Source of the DNA: Phaseolus vulgaris
Taxonomy: Eukaryota > Streptophyta > Magnoliopsida > Fabales > Fabaceae
Length of the DNA: 64,000 nucleotides
Direction: 5' to 3'
NCBI RefSeq assembly: GCF_000499845.2
Contig: NC_023749.2
Span: 16,956,786-17,020,785, forward strand
Numbering within the stretch: the stretch's first letter is position 1; every line of letters begins with the position of its first letter. The translations under genes were made by a program, and so were the position numbers. The notes beneath the pieces were generated by a model that saw only the letters and a list, made by a program, of their open reading frames with translations, was not told where the DNA came from and ran no database searches. Below, piece by piece: positions 32,701-43,034 of this stretch.

Positions 32701-33165
32701 GGTGCTCATAAAGAGCTTGCACTTGGCAGCGTCAAAACCGCCTACCAGGACCATCTGAGTGTGAAATGCAGCGAGGTGCGTCTCAGGGTCCTCCATCCCG
32801 GTGAAGATCACCTTGGGCCCCGCGAAAGTGTTCGGGATCACTGCATCCAGAATCTCCTGCGAGAAGGGAGTGGAAAACTCCCTTGGCGGGGAGTGGTTCT
32901 CCATCTCGTCATGTTCACGTTTCCCCCAATTATTTCTCAGACCCCGGCGTAACTCCTCGTTTATGCGGCGGAGCTCTTCATTCCTCTCATGCGAGGCTTC
33001 GAGATCTGCCTGCATGCGTTCCTGTTCCAACTTCGACTCCGCCATATCCTCCTGCAGCCCCCGCATTATCTCCAGGACCTGTTGCATGGATAGTTCTGCT
33101 GGGGCTGCGCGTGCCGTACTTCGTCTGGTGGGGGCCATTGTCACGGTCTCTTCCAACTTCCTCAA
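29746..33165 (-). CDS. B gag-protease-reverse transcriptase polyprotein, 1139 aa
   Basis: Open for 1139 codons. The likely start is MAPTRRST at 33138; an upstream in-frame ATG lies at 33165. About 25-80 is a coiled coil; 100-260 a retrotransposon gag domain; 373-387 a knuckle of form CX2HX4HX4C; about 505-600 a protease with VDQGSSADVMF and ILLGR; about 790-960 reverse transcriptase with MCVDFTDLNKACP, SFLDACSGY and YVDDM (near 920); then RNase H of the gypsy type, which lacks clear full catalytic motifs. There is no intron between PR and RT, unlike Ogre. The frame ends at a CAG-to-TAG change relative to B2, so this is a truncation of a longer polyprotein. Confidence 0.88.
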   Translation of the reverse strand: MRKLEETVTMAPTRRSTARAAPAELSMQQVLEIMRGLQEDMAESKLEQERMQADLEASHERNEELRRINEELRRGLRNNWGKREHDEMENHSPPREFSTPFSQEILDAVIPNTFAGPKVIFTGMEDPETHLAAFHTQMVLVGGFDAAKCKLFMSTLTGMAMDWFIILPDGHITSFQQLSRLFREQYLANKAPPPVSYDLFDVKQYQGETLKEYINRFGAQVVKVGTTEEPMIVYAFVKGVCPGPFGESIIRNRPRTFAELRRRAVEHIASEGEVCVKRTSVVPSRPRGPTRAQPARVNETTTGRKKPEGRRPYEARKPQPRGPAGGDHPARERTRPASYNFVVELKDLIAVPNIAERLRRPAKSDKVLGPRKDSWCELHEDFGHHIDNCLSLGYQLDELVRTGFLKDYVVEPTTTATLPPPAEEPAHETPVLGEVHTIAGGFSGGGPTASQRKKYARGVNSIEERLSGAPWESDIVFTRGDLRDVVPHDNDPVVISVVMAGRKVHRVLVDQGSSADVMFWSTFNKLRLSPDLLRPYTGCLYGFADNQVEVRGYLELRTTFTDGEASRTENIRYLVVNVSSAYNILLGRLALNRLNAVASTRHMKMKLPDLSGKVIVIKSDQEEARKCYENSLKTKRGVFMVYERPSCADTTMMEATPAAPTPGEAAPARATPETDAHMEEGPNDAAPVEEAAPVEEDSREQPAANAVQREIGGKTFKLGSLLSPEEQEGVAEVISHHLDAFAWSASDMPGIDPDFLCHHLSMDATVCPVRQKRRKFNEERQQVVKDETQKLLSAGHIREIQYPEWLANVVLVKKANGKWRMCVDFTDLNKACPKDSYPLPSIDALVDSASDSKVLSFLDACSGYNEIKMHSRDENKTAFMTETCSYCYKVMPFGLKNAGATYQRLMDKVLAPMLGRNVYAYVDDMVVASQDRAQHMADLEELFVTISKYRLKLNPEKCVFGVEAGKFLGFMLTEKGIEANPDKCAAIIAMRSPTSVKEVQQLTGWMAALSRFVSAGGEKGHPYFQCLKRNSRFAWTDECEAAFIKLKEYLATPPVLCKPVTGVPLRLYFAVTERAISSVLVQEQDQIQKPIYFLSKALQGAETRYQALEKAALAVVFSARRLRHYFHSFTVVVMTNLPI

Positions 33166-33226
33166 ACGTTACTGTAACTTGGTAGATCTTTTCGAACTTG
33201 TGATGGGACTGATGTTTTATATCGGT

Positions 33227-33242
33227 CCCACGGTGGGCGCCA
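33227..33242 (-). promoter_or_regulatory. Primer-binding site of B
   Basis: Minus strand TGGCGCCCACCGTGGG, two bases after the LTR end. It ends in the universal CCA complement; the rest is consistent with a plant tRNA-Lys 3' end, from memory. Confidence 0.75.
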
Positions 33243-33244
33243 AA

Positions 33245-34220
33245 TGTTCCGTCCGGTTGACCTGTGACGTCTTGGTGCGCGACCTCAACCGTTAGCTAGG
33301 GATTCCTTCCCACTGGTTACCTATGGATTCCTGCAAAAAGAGGACAAAAGGGCGCCCTAGCGGCCGTTTGCACTCCGACGCTCAAGTCAGCCAACAAGAA
33401 ACACCAAAATTGTGCACCTCCGTATCTGAGCACCGCGTATGGCACTCTGAAGGTGGTAAAAAGAACTGTGTATTGTGTGTATATTCTCGCTCTGGCAAAC
33501 AACCTCTTTTCCAGTCCCCTGTGCGTAGCCTCACGACTTCGAGCAAGCAACTGGAGTGTATTCTGGGAAAATTTGCCAAAACTTCCAACCCCGTTCCCAA
33601 CATTCCCAGCGCTATTTAAACTACCCAAGCATTTAAAGCGCCTTAAAGCACTTTTAATCACAAACGTAACGCACTCAATTAAGGCGTCTAATCACAAACG
33701 TAACGCACTCCTGCCTGGGAGTGCTACTGCGCAAGGGGTGACTTTTTTGGGTGCCAACTCATGCCCCCAATCATCTAGTCACTCACTTTGAGAGCGTATC
33801 TGCCTTCCTCTCGTACCCTGCACCCGGCTACCCTGGGCGTGACCTTCCTCTTGAGTCGTATCTGTCCCAAAGGCGTCTCTGGGGCAGCAGGGGTACTTCA
33901 CGAGTCAGGCTGCCCTACACTGGTGTTGTTACTCTTTATCACTCTCCCGGATCATCGGGACCTGAGGCCTTCCCACGGCGTCGCTCCCTCCATGGTCTTT
34001 CCTACCCATGGGTATCGGGGAACCACACTGTGATTGCCTTGCTTTAGTAATGTTTGATCTGGCGACGCCCTGGTTGGGCGACGCCTTGCCTTGGCGACGC
34101 TTCTTCTTGACAACGCTGGCACTTGGCGTCTCTTCACCTAGGCAACGCCTTGTGTTGACCTTGACTCCTGGTGTTGACTTTGACCTTGACTTAGTCAACG
34201 CCCGGATAGGGGACGGTCCA
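33245..34220 (-). repeat. B 5' LTR
   Basis: 976 bp on the plus strand from TGTTCCGTCC to GGACGGTCCA. It is shorter than the 3' LTR because of an internal deletion near 33710, where a short segment (CACAAACGTAACGCACTC) appears twice, and a smaller one near 33932. The right flank ACAAC is the target duplication. Confidence 0.88.
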
Positions 34221-34266
34221 ACAACCCTTGTTCATCCTTTTTTCTTTTTCCTCTGCAGTTCCCGCG

Positions 34267-37200
34267 ATGGCTCGTACAAAAACCACCGCGAATCCTCCTC
34301 CTTCATCACCAAACCCTCCATCCCAAGCGCATGACCTACCACGAGCATCTAGTGCTCCTTCTTCCCAGGCTTAGAAGCCTGCAACCTCTCGTCCCAACCT
34401 CGCTCAGGCAACTCCACCAGTCGCCGGAGGAGCCTCCATTCCCACACCAGACTACAAGAAACTCTACCCGTGGGCCACCCCAACTTTGCTGAAGGAGACC
34501 TCTTCAGTAAACTCTGCGTTGGCGGTGCTACAGTTGAAGAAAGGGGACGAACCCAACCTCTCGTTCCACAAGGAGCACGACGACAAACTAATGGTGCTGC
34601 CTTGCCCTCCTGACGTGCCAATCTGCGCGGATGACAAGGGGAACAACGGCGAGTTGTTCTGCTTCGTTTACACTACCCTTTTCAAGAAGGTGAAACTCAG
34701 GCTTCCCTTCACCCGTTTTGAACGGGAACTATTAACCGAGCTCAACATCGCTGCTGCCCAGCTCCATCCCAACAGCTGGGCATTTGTGCGGGCATTTCAA
34801 ATCATGTGCGCGCACTTGGGACTACCGGCCTCGGTAGACGTCTTCCTTTTCTTGTTCGAGGCTAAGAATCCTGGAGACCGCCCCTGGGTGAGCTTAAACG
34901 GGATTGCTGGGAGATCGATCCTCTCCATCTTCCAACAATCTTACAAATATTGGAAGGGAAAGTTCGTCCAAGTGCGCCAAAACGATCAAGACCCCTCGCT
35001 GCTCGATGGCTTTCCCTTGTACTGGGTAAATAAGGGAAGTAAGGACTCCAAAGAAAACTTCAGAAGGCCGAGAAGTCCTGACAACATGGGCGAGTTGGAC
35101 AAGGACCTCTGCCTTTTCTGGAAGAGGGTAGCAGCTGCTAACATCACCTTTCCTACCTCCGCAATAATCTCCTTCGAGTTCCTCGAGGGCCAACTCGAAG
35201 CTCACATAGGTTAGCACTTACCTCGACATTTAGGTTTTCGTCTTGTGTTTATTGGGCGTCCTGCTTGTTGCGCACTGGACTTAGTTTTTATTTCATGCGC
35301 CATTTGTTTGTATCATTCGCACACGTACTCGTATATTTCACTTTTACCTTCGCGCTTACTTGTATATTTTTGCACTGTGCAGATCTCATGTTGGGCAAAG
35401 GTAAATTAGCTTAACTGAGGGCGCTCGACCGAACCCACAAATTGGCGTCGGGTTCTCAAACCGTGCCCAACTCGGTGGTGGAGATCGCCGCTGCCCAGGG
35501 CAGATCGCCCCCTCAAGGCCCAGCTCCTCCAGAGGCACTGCCCGCCCCTCAACGAAAGAAGCTCGTCTTAAGGAAACCAAAGAGGAAAACTCCTCAAGTG
35601 GTTCAAGAAGACGAGGATGAGGATGATCAGGCGACTGAGGACGACCTCGTTACCAAAAGGAAAAGGGTGGCACCTTCTTCACCACCCACTCTCCCAACGC
35701 CAACACCGCCCTCTCCCCCAGCTCCAACACCGCCGGTCCAAGCAATACCCTTGGCAGCTGCGCTTCCTGCGGTTGAAGGCAATGAGCCCAACTTCATGGA
35801 GAACCCTCCTAGTGCCTCCACGCCATTCCTATCTGTTGGAGAGGGTCCTCCTTCAACTGCCTCAATTGCTGAAGCTGCACCAGGTGGGGATGAATGCGCT
35901 CACGACTCACCAATACTCATAACCGAGTCCCCCACTTCACCACCACGCCAGGAAGCCCAACTTCATCAACCAATTCAAGAGGGTGGTGGTGAGAGTCAGC
36001 ACCAGGCTCCTTCAGCACCTCCACCAACAGCAGCTGCAAACCCTCCCCCCGTGGTCAAAGAAATCTGGGGGCCCTTCACAGCTAAACTCAAAATGATGGC
36101 AGAGGACCTCCCCTCAATCATAACAAAAGCTGTGGAGAGCTCCAACAAAAAACTTCAGGACGATATCTGCACACTCCAAGAGGAGAATCGCCTGATAAGG
36201 ATCGAGGCGGAAAAGCTGTCCTGCAACCTCATGATGGCGGAGATTGATCACTCAAGGGTGGAGGACGCCATGAGTGCCGAGCTGAGGGTTGCGCGCAAGG
36301 AGGCCTCCGATCTGCGCCAGAAGCTGCACCTCCTAGCTCAAGAGAAAATCGAGCTGGAGAGCAAGCTGGTTCCTTACAGACTTAAGGTGGCCAACTTGGA
36401 GGCATCGATGAAAGCGGATGCAACCAAGGTGGAGAACCTTGAGAAGAGATCGGTTGATCGGGAGGTTCTCCTTGGAAGGGTCGAGAGGGAGAGGGACGAC
36501 GCCGTGGACGAGCTCGCCAAGGCTCGAGAGGAAAACGAGAAGATTGCTGCAGAGCTAGCCCAGGCGCGGGGCGAAGGCAAGAAGGTTGCTGACGACCTTG
36601 CTCAGGCTCGTGGGGAAACTGAAGAACTGAAGAAGCGAGCTGACGAGCTGAAGCAGCAAACCGAGGGGCTCAAGCAACAAAACGAAGAGCTTGAACTGAG
36701 CTCCGCCCAAGTCCTTGCCGCCGGATTCGACGCCGCCCTGGAGCAAGTCGTCTGCCAGTACCCCGAGTGATGTGATTCCACTAGCCACATAGAATAAGAT
36801 TCTTGACATTCTTAGGAATCACCTTGAGCTGGAAAATATAGAGGCACTTTTCTTAGAGTTGGATCATTGTTCTAAGACAAGAACTCACCAAAAACTAGTA
36901 CCAAATCCCAAACTCATTTGGATGAACCAAATATTGTCAAATTGAATCAACAAAGAGAATGAAAGCTGGAATGACCGAACAGAATTAAACAACTAAACAT
37001 AAGAACCGAACAGAATTAAAAACAAAACAGAACATAGTGCTGGAAAATAGAAAAACCGAAACTGAAAAACTCAAGAACATAAAGCAAAATGAACAATTGA
37101 AGAAAAAGAAAGGAAGGAGAAGAGAATGCTTATGAAGATGGAAGGAGGATGGATGATCTCGCCACTAGAAGTGTGGAATGCTCCTAGATGAGAGTGATGC

Positions 37201-37848
37201 CGCCACTTGAGGACTCCATTGATCCATCAAGATAAGACTAGAGAAGAAGGCTCCAAAAGCTCTCCAAAGGTCACTCAAAATTTGAGTAGAGTTTTCTTAG
37301 ATTAATTCCAATCTGAATTTTACAAAGGAAGCACCTCTATTTATAGCCTAAGGTGCTGAAAAATAGGTGGGAAATTTCAAATAAACTCATTTGAAATTCC
37401 CACCAAAAACAAGTCACATGGGAGGTGTGACCTTTTTCTACTATGACACCTCCCAAAAACTACACCTACACCACTCTCCTAAGTCACATGGGTAATGTGA
37501 CTTTATTTTACATTTTCACACTCCTTTATTTAATAACCGCACCTCCTAAAACTATACAAGAGTATTTCAAAGCTTGGCATTGCCCCTCATGGGATGGACT
37601 TGGGCTCTTTGGGCTTTGGCCTTCTTGGACTTGGGCTTGGGCTTTGGGCTTGGGCCTCATCTTTATTTTATGTCTTCTTTTAATTTTGAGAAGACTAGAA
37701 GGAAGAACTTCAAATGTGAGGGTGGATGTCCTCTTCCTCCATGAATAAAAGCCTCCTTTATTTGATTCTCATCACCGCGCTCAACCTCTCCATGGTGTCG
37801 ATTTGTAACGAAGTGGTGGATGGGAAGATCGTGCCTTCTGAAGATTAA
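34267..37848 (+). pseudogene. Antisense gene of C, split by D1
   Basis: Exon 1 starts at 34267 (MARTKTTANPP) after a CTCTGCAG acceptor, and carries the conserved domain (LLTELNIAAAQLHPNSWAF, SVDVFLFLFEAKN, GFPLYW). An in-frame TAG is at 34372-34374. The intron runs from 35210 (GTTAGC) to 35382 (GTGCAG). Exon 2 from 35383 has a TAA about 10 codons in, then is open to 36767 through a Pro-rich linker and a long coiled coil (about 36060-36720). D1 interrupts the C terminus at 36768. After D1 the frame resumes and ends at 37846-37848 with a VVDGKIVP tail. Taking out D1 and one target copy keeps the frame, which supports both the insertion and the gene model. Confidence 0.78.
36768..37774 (-). mobile_element. 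D1: probable solo LTR of family D
   Basis: 1007 bp, TGATG to CATCA, with no coding sequence. Flanks are CCGAG and CCGCG, a target duplication with one mismatch. The minus strand has TATAAATAG (37337-37345). It is related to D2 at both ends. A solo LTR formed by LTR-LTR recombination is the simplest reading. Confidence 0.72.
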
Positions 37849-38220
37849 CCGCTTCCCTCCATCACTTATTTCCTGAGACTTATCTGCCTATTTCCTTTTG
37901 CGCAATCTTTACTTGTAATTTTCTTTCCTTTGTATTCGAACTGGCACAACTTTTATTATAAATTTTTCTGCTTCCGCATATGATCTCCTTTGATTCTCCT
38001 TGTAGAAACCGCTTAAACAAATTATCTTAGCGATTCTGCGGGCTCAATCGTTTACTCACTGCTTCAAACTCGAGCAAACTATCAACTTTCAAACGATGGC
38101 ATTTTAATAACTTGTGAACTTAAGGCAACGAACTTCAGCGTGAAACTACTTACTAAACAACAAGTTTTCAATCCAACTGATAGTTTAAGATATAGTTCAC
38201 CTGATCTGCTCCATCGAAAT
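37849..38220 (+). other. C region after antisense gene
   Basis: AT-rich non-coding 3' flank of the C antisense gene. No feature is recognised. Confidence 0.5.
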
Positions 38221-38919
38221 TGATGGCATTTTCATGAAGTTCTTCTTGAATCAATGTAGAGTATGGGGCGGAAGCAATGAATGAGAGTGAGCAAGATCCT
38301 CCTAAGAGTGGTGTTGATCTTGTAGGTGCATGATAAGTATGGGTATTGAGTGGTTCGGCCAGCTCAAGGGAAAAGATGAAGGAATTGAATTTTAGAGCCT
38401 AGGATTCTAGGGAGAAGCAAAGTTGAGCACAAATGGGCAGCATAACTTTACTCACAATAAACTTGCCAAATACATGAGATAGCCTCCCTATTTATAGGCT
38501 ATTTGGGACGTAAATCATAAGCTAATGCTTAATGAAATGTAAACCAAATGAAATGCAAAGCTATGCCATGTGCCATGACCGGTCACACCTAGCAAAGTTC
38601 TAGAAGGTTTCATTTCAAAATACTTTCTACACTACCTTATCTACTAAATACCCCTATTGGGCCTTGATGCAACATATACAAGGCTTTCTCTCTTCCATCC
38701 GTGGCTTCTTCCACTTCTGCTTGTACATGCTTGGCCATTGATCTTGTGAGAGGACCTAGACGGTCTAATGGCACACCTAGACGCTCCATGGGTAGACGCT
38801 TTCCTTCTTCACGGTCTAGACGCTCATTCCTTGGAGCTAGACGCTCTCCTTGGTCTAGACGCTCTTCATGGTGTAGTCTTTGGCTCCCATGGCTAGATGT
38901 GCTTGGCCCTCCTCCATCA
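38221..38919 (-). mobile_element. Solo LTR of family A
   Basis: 699 bp, TGATGG to CCATCA on the plus strand, with perfect target duplication GAAAT (38216-38220 and 38920-38924). Minus-strand TATA and U3 GAGCGTCTAG repeats are present. Confidence 0.9.
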
Positions 38920-38924
38920 GAAAT

Positions 38925-39157
38925 GGGCCCTTACTCTTGCCATCGCCTGAATTTCTTCTGATCGCCATAGGGTCCCGGCGATGTAAGCCTCCTTTTTCCT
39001 TCATAACTTGGCTATTGTTCCCTCATCTGGGGGGTAGAGGCGCCTTTCGGATCCTTCTCTACCTCCCTGAGTTTCAGAACAATAAGCCGGATAGCTAGGC
39101 GTTCTCTTCGAACCTACCTTAGCCATCCTTTAAACTTCTTCCACCCTCCACACCGTA
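38925..39157. other. C 3' untranslated region
   Basis: Non-coding; no recognisable feature before the tandem repeats. Confidence 0.5.
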
Positions 39158-39415
39158 CCTGAACTCGTTCGAGACGAGAAGGATTTTATCTTGCCTGAAC
39201 TCGCTCGATGGCGAGAAGGTCTTTATCTTGCCTGAACTCGCTCGACGGCAAGAAGGTCTTTATCTTGCCTGAACTCGCTCGACGGCGAGAAGGTCTTTAT
39301 CTTGCCTGAACTCGCTCGACGGCGAGAAGGACTTTATCTGGCCTGAACTCGCTCGACGGCGAGAAGGACTTTATCTCGCCTGAACTCGCTCGACGGTGAG
39401 AAGGACTTTATCTGG
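39158..39415. repeat. 37-bp tandem repeat, seven copies
   Basis: Copies start at 39158, 39194, 39231, 39268, 39305, 39342 and 39379. Each contains the inverted repeat CTCGC-TCGACG-GCGAG (first copy CTCGT-TCGAGA-CGAG). It lies between pol and the antisense gene of C, the zone known to generate tandem repeats in Tat elements. Confidence 0.9.
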
Positions 39416-39660
39416 TGCCTCAACTTGCCCAGGGTGTACATCTCCTCCCCCCTGGATGCACTGAGGACTTTATCTCTTTCTCGCCTGCACTCGCTCGACG
39501 GCGAGGAGGTCTTCATCTGGTGCCTCAACTTGCCCAGGGTGTACATCTCCTCCCCCCTGGATGCACTGAGGACTTTTAACTTGTTCTTGCCTGCACTCGC
39601 ACAAAGTCGAGGAGGACTTTTAATCTCTTTCTCGCCTCAGGACGCGCGAGGGCGTTGAGG
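39413..39660. repeat. 105-bp higher-order duplication
   Basis: Two and a partial copies (39413, 39518, and a decayed part after about 39590) of a unit containing GGTGCCTCAACTTGCCCAGG plus a diverged hairpin from the 37-bp array. Confidence 0.75.
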
Positions 39661-39685
39661 TCTTTTAAACGTTGCTGGTGCCTCC

Positions 39686-40371
39686 TGATGGAGGAGGGCC
39701 CAAGCTCACCACACTATGAAAGCCAAGCTTCCAAGGCTAAGACCGTCTAGCTTATGAAGCGGAGCGTCTAGACTCAAAGAGGAGCGTCTAGCCTAAGATA
39801 TGGAGCGTCTAGACCATGATAAGGAGTGGCTACATAAGGAGCATCTAGAAGGACCGTCTAGCTCACCACACATGGATCAAGCTACGGTTTGGGAAAGCCT
39901 TGTAATTGGTACATGAAGGCCCATTACGGGTACTTAGTAGATAGGATAGTGTAGAAAGCACTTTTGGATGGAAACATTCTAGAATCTAGGGTTGTGTGGC
40001 CGGTCATTGCACATGGCACATGGCTTAGAATTTAGATTTAATTTTGGTTTTCTCTTCCTTAGAATTCAGCTTAACATTTACGTCCAAGATAGCCTATAAA
40101 TAGGAAGGCTATCTCATTGTATTTTTCAAGTTTAATTGAGTAAGGTTATGCTGCCATTTTTGTGCACAAGCTTTACTTCTCCTAGACATCTAGGCTCTAA
40201 ACTTCAATCCTTTCACCTTCTCCCTTGAGCTGGCCGAACCACTCAAACACCATACTCATCATGCACCTACAAGATCAACACCACTCTTAGGAGGATCTTG
40301 CTCACTCTCATACATTGCTTCCGCCCCATACTCTACTTTGATTCAAGAAGAACTTCATGAAAATGCCATCA
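39686..40371 (+). repeat. A3 5' LTR
   Basis: 686 bp with TATAAATA at 40095-40102 and a U3 GAGCGTCTAG cluster near 39740-39810. Confidence 0.9.
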
Positions 40372-40373
40372 TT

Positions 40374-40385
40374 TGGTATCAGAGC
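40374..40385 (+). promoter_or_regulatory. Primer-binding site of A3
   Basis: TGGTATCAGAGC, the exact plant initiator tRNA-Met site. Confidence 0.88.
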
Positions 40386-43034
40386 TTTGGTTCTTCAAGA
40401 TGAGTAGCTCCTTGTCTTTTAAATTTTAGTTCTTCTTTATTTCATATTCTCATTTACTTTCCTTACTTGTCTTGCTGTTTTTTACATTTTAATTTGTTCT
40501 TGGTGTGCTTTGTGGAAGATCCAACCGAAGCACTCTTGTTCATTTGATCTTGAACAAGTTCTTGTGCAATTTGTGATAGGATTCCATACACCTTTGTGTT
40601 GCTGTTTTCTTTTAGGAATTTGAGTCCTTATTGCTTTCTTAATTTTGCTTCATTTTATGCTTTGAGTCTTTATTTTCTGAATCTATAAATGTTGTGTCAA
40701 GTCATGTGAATCCATATTTGTCAACAATTCTTAGTAGTCCTATTATTGGCTTGATTGTTTCTTGCTTTTGGGTCTCTTTAATTTGTTTGAATCTGCTGTT
40801 CTTTGATCCTTTGGTGCCTTTTTTATTTTTAGTTTGAGTTCATATTGTGTTTAGATCATACACAATTCTATTTCACAAATTTCCATTGTGTCTAAACTTT
40901 GGTATCTTGCTGTTTTTGTTTCCAGTTTTCAGATTCCCCTGTTTACACCTTCTCTGTTTTGGCTGTTTTAACCCAGAAAAATATTTCCACCCATAGGAAA
41001 ATTCTGATTTTCTGGAAAATGCAATTTTAAAGTGTTATAGAAAAGACAAAAAAAGAATTAGGTCAAAAGAAGCAACAGAAAAAAAATGATAAATCTTTTA
41101 AGATCAGAGTGCAAATCTGAAGCGCTCCAGCTGGCATAACCGAACACCAATTTTGCAAAATTTATTAAAAAAAAATGGTGCATCCGTTTTGAGTGAATCC
41201 AAAGCCAGATTTTAGATAAGATCCTGAATATCTTGCATAACAAATTTCAGAGCCAAATTCAAAAAATACAGATCAGCATAAATCGGGGAACAAACACGTT
41301 TTCTGGCCCACAACATTTTCCAGTGGTGCTGTTTTTTTTATTTGGTCATCTAATCTAGTGCTTTTCTTTAGGAATTCTTTTGTGTGCCAACCTTTTATTG
41401 AGTACCTTTAATTGTTTGCTTTAATTTCTTGAATCTCTTTCTAAGTTGTTGTACCGCCCTGGTGGTCGGGAGTGATGACGTGGCACCCTGCTACAGTATA
41501 GGCGTGTTGGCAAGGCGCCAGGTTGGCAAAAGGGAAGGAAGTCGGGGGGCTCGTGTAGTCGCCAGTTGTTAAATTGGCGTGTTCCGATCCCCAGCTTACC
41601 AGAATCGGCGATCACCAGGTTAAAGATGAAGTCGCCAGATGTAGTTTCAGGCGACCTAATCATTGGAGATCGCCAGAGCAAGCACATCGCCAAAGATGAA
41701 GGAGAAGCAGATTATGAAGGCGGCCGGCGAGACCACAGGGAAGGTGTATGAAGGCCCCTAACTCGCCAGTTCCAGTAGAGATCGCACTCCCAAGTTAGCT
41801 ATGCACTGGGCAGTACCATGCATAAGTAACTTAGCCAAAATGAGAGTAGAAGCAGCGCCAAGTCAAGGAGGCTCCAGAGGATGGCACGTGTACGACTGGA
41901 TGCGAGCCACGTGTCCAGGTCTGTAACTGCCAGGAGAGAGAAAACAACCAGGTATATAAGAGTTCTCAACAAACTTTCTGAGGTACGCACGTTCAGTTTA
42001 TACTCTTTACGCTTGCGAGTTGTAGAGCTGACTGTGAGAGAGGATTTGCACGGTTCTTGTTCTCTTAGTATTTGGTGATTCGGTCACTGACTTGAGCGTT
42101 GGAGTGCGATCGGCCGCAGCGGCGCCGCTCTGTTTCTTTGCAGGTTCTTGAGGTGGATCTCGAAGAGGAACGGAGGTTCGAAGCGGTGCACACGTCGATC
42201 CTTTGACGAGGCAGTTTCCAGCGTTCTGGTCAACAGGCAGGATCAGTTGTCATATTATAAATCCTTTTGGTGGTACTGTTTTCTTTCAATTAAATTTGTT
42301 TCTTGCTTTGTTCCTTGACCTCTCTTTTTGGGTGCTGGAATTTAATTTCTCCCTTGGTGCTTATGTGCATGGAATTTGACTTGGTTTAAGGTTTAGCCCT
42401 TGTGAATAGGTGCTGGAAATTGGAGAATTAAAGCCATCATTCTAAGGAGAAGACAAGGCCAAATCCGAAACAAGCATTCTTGAGAAAACACTACAAACAC
42501 TTGGAAGATCAACAAGCAAAGACAACAAGGAAGTGCACTAACCAAAAGAGGATCAACAAAGGGAGTTCTCTTATTTCCTTTGCAACTTGGTTTATTGTTA
42601 ATTACCTTGTTAATTACGTTTAGACGGTGAGTGTGTCTTCAAGGGCTCAAAGTGTCCAAGAAGCCTCACCTAGGGCCGAATAGTATAGCATTCTTGATTA
42701 GTAATTGTTACTTGTTTGTAATTGCTTTTCTTTTGCTTTCATAGCTACGTTTTGCATGTTTATTTTTGTTTAACTTGTGTGCTAAACCGACTAGCTTTGA
42801 TTGCATAGTTAGCTTGCATTGTTTTCTTGCATTTATTTCTCAACTTATTTGTGTTCTAAGTGTTTCACTAAGAGAAAGTCTTGTGTGAAGATATTGGGGG
42901 ATAGTTTTTGGCAAGGAAAAGGCTTGGTACTTAAGTAGTCCTTTGTGACTCACCTCCCTTACCTGGAAAACTACCTTCTTTAACTTTCCTAAACTTTCTC
43001 AAAGTAAAACACCTATATACACAAAGTTTTAGCC
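40386..43034 (+). other. A3 leader, interrupted by a solo LTR
   Basis: Non-coding and closely similar to the A1, A2 and A6 leaders. The solo C LTR sits at 41450-42245. Confidence 0.6.
41450..42245 (+). mobile_element. Solo LTR of family C
   Basis: 796 bp, TGTACCGCCC to GGCAGGATCA, with perfect target duplication GTTGT (41445-41449 and 42246-42250). A TATATAAGAG box lies near 41954. It matches the reverse complement of 7032-7961. Confidence 0.92.

Larger units (their letters stand above)
8520..34220 (-). mobile_element. B: Tat-lineage element with two antisense genes, nearly complete
   Basis: The plus-strand order is 3' LTR, long antisense gene, spacer, short antisense gene, pol (minus), primer-binding site, 5' LTR. 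The 5-bp target duplication is perfect: ACAAC at 8515-8519 and 34221-34225. Removing A1 and A2 with one copy of their target duplications leaves about 13.6 kb. The gag-PR-RT frame is open for 1139 codons, but three nonsense codons and a deletion inactivate the RNase H-integrase part. Lineage evidence: gag with a CX2HX4HX4C knuckle, YVDD reverse transcriptase, an extra RNase H after the first, and antisense ORFs between pol and the 3' LTR. Confidence 0.88.

Noticed and set aside
37443..37748. 101-codon frame in D1
   Set aside because: No counterpart in D2; low-complexity translation of LTR sequence.
39158..39660. CRISPR-like regular repeats
   Set aside because: The repeats are contiguous with no unique spacers, and the context is a plant retrotransposon.
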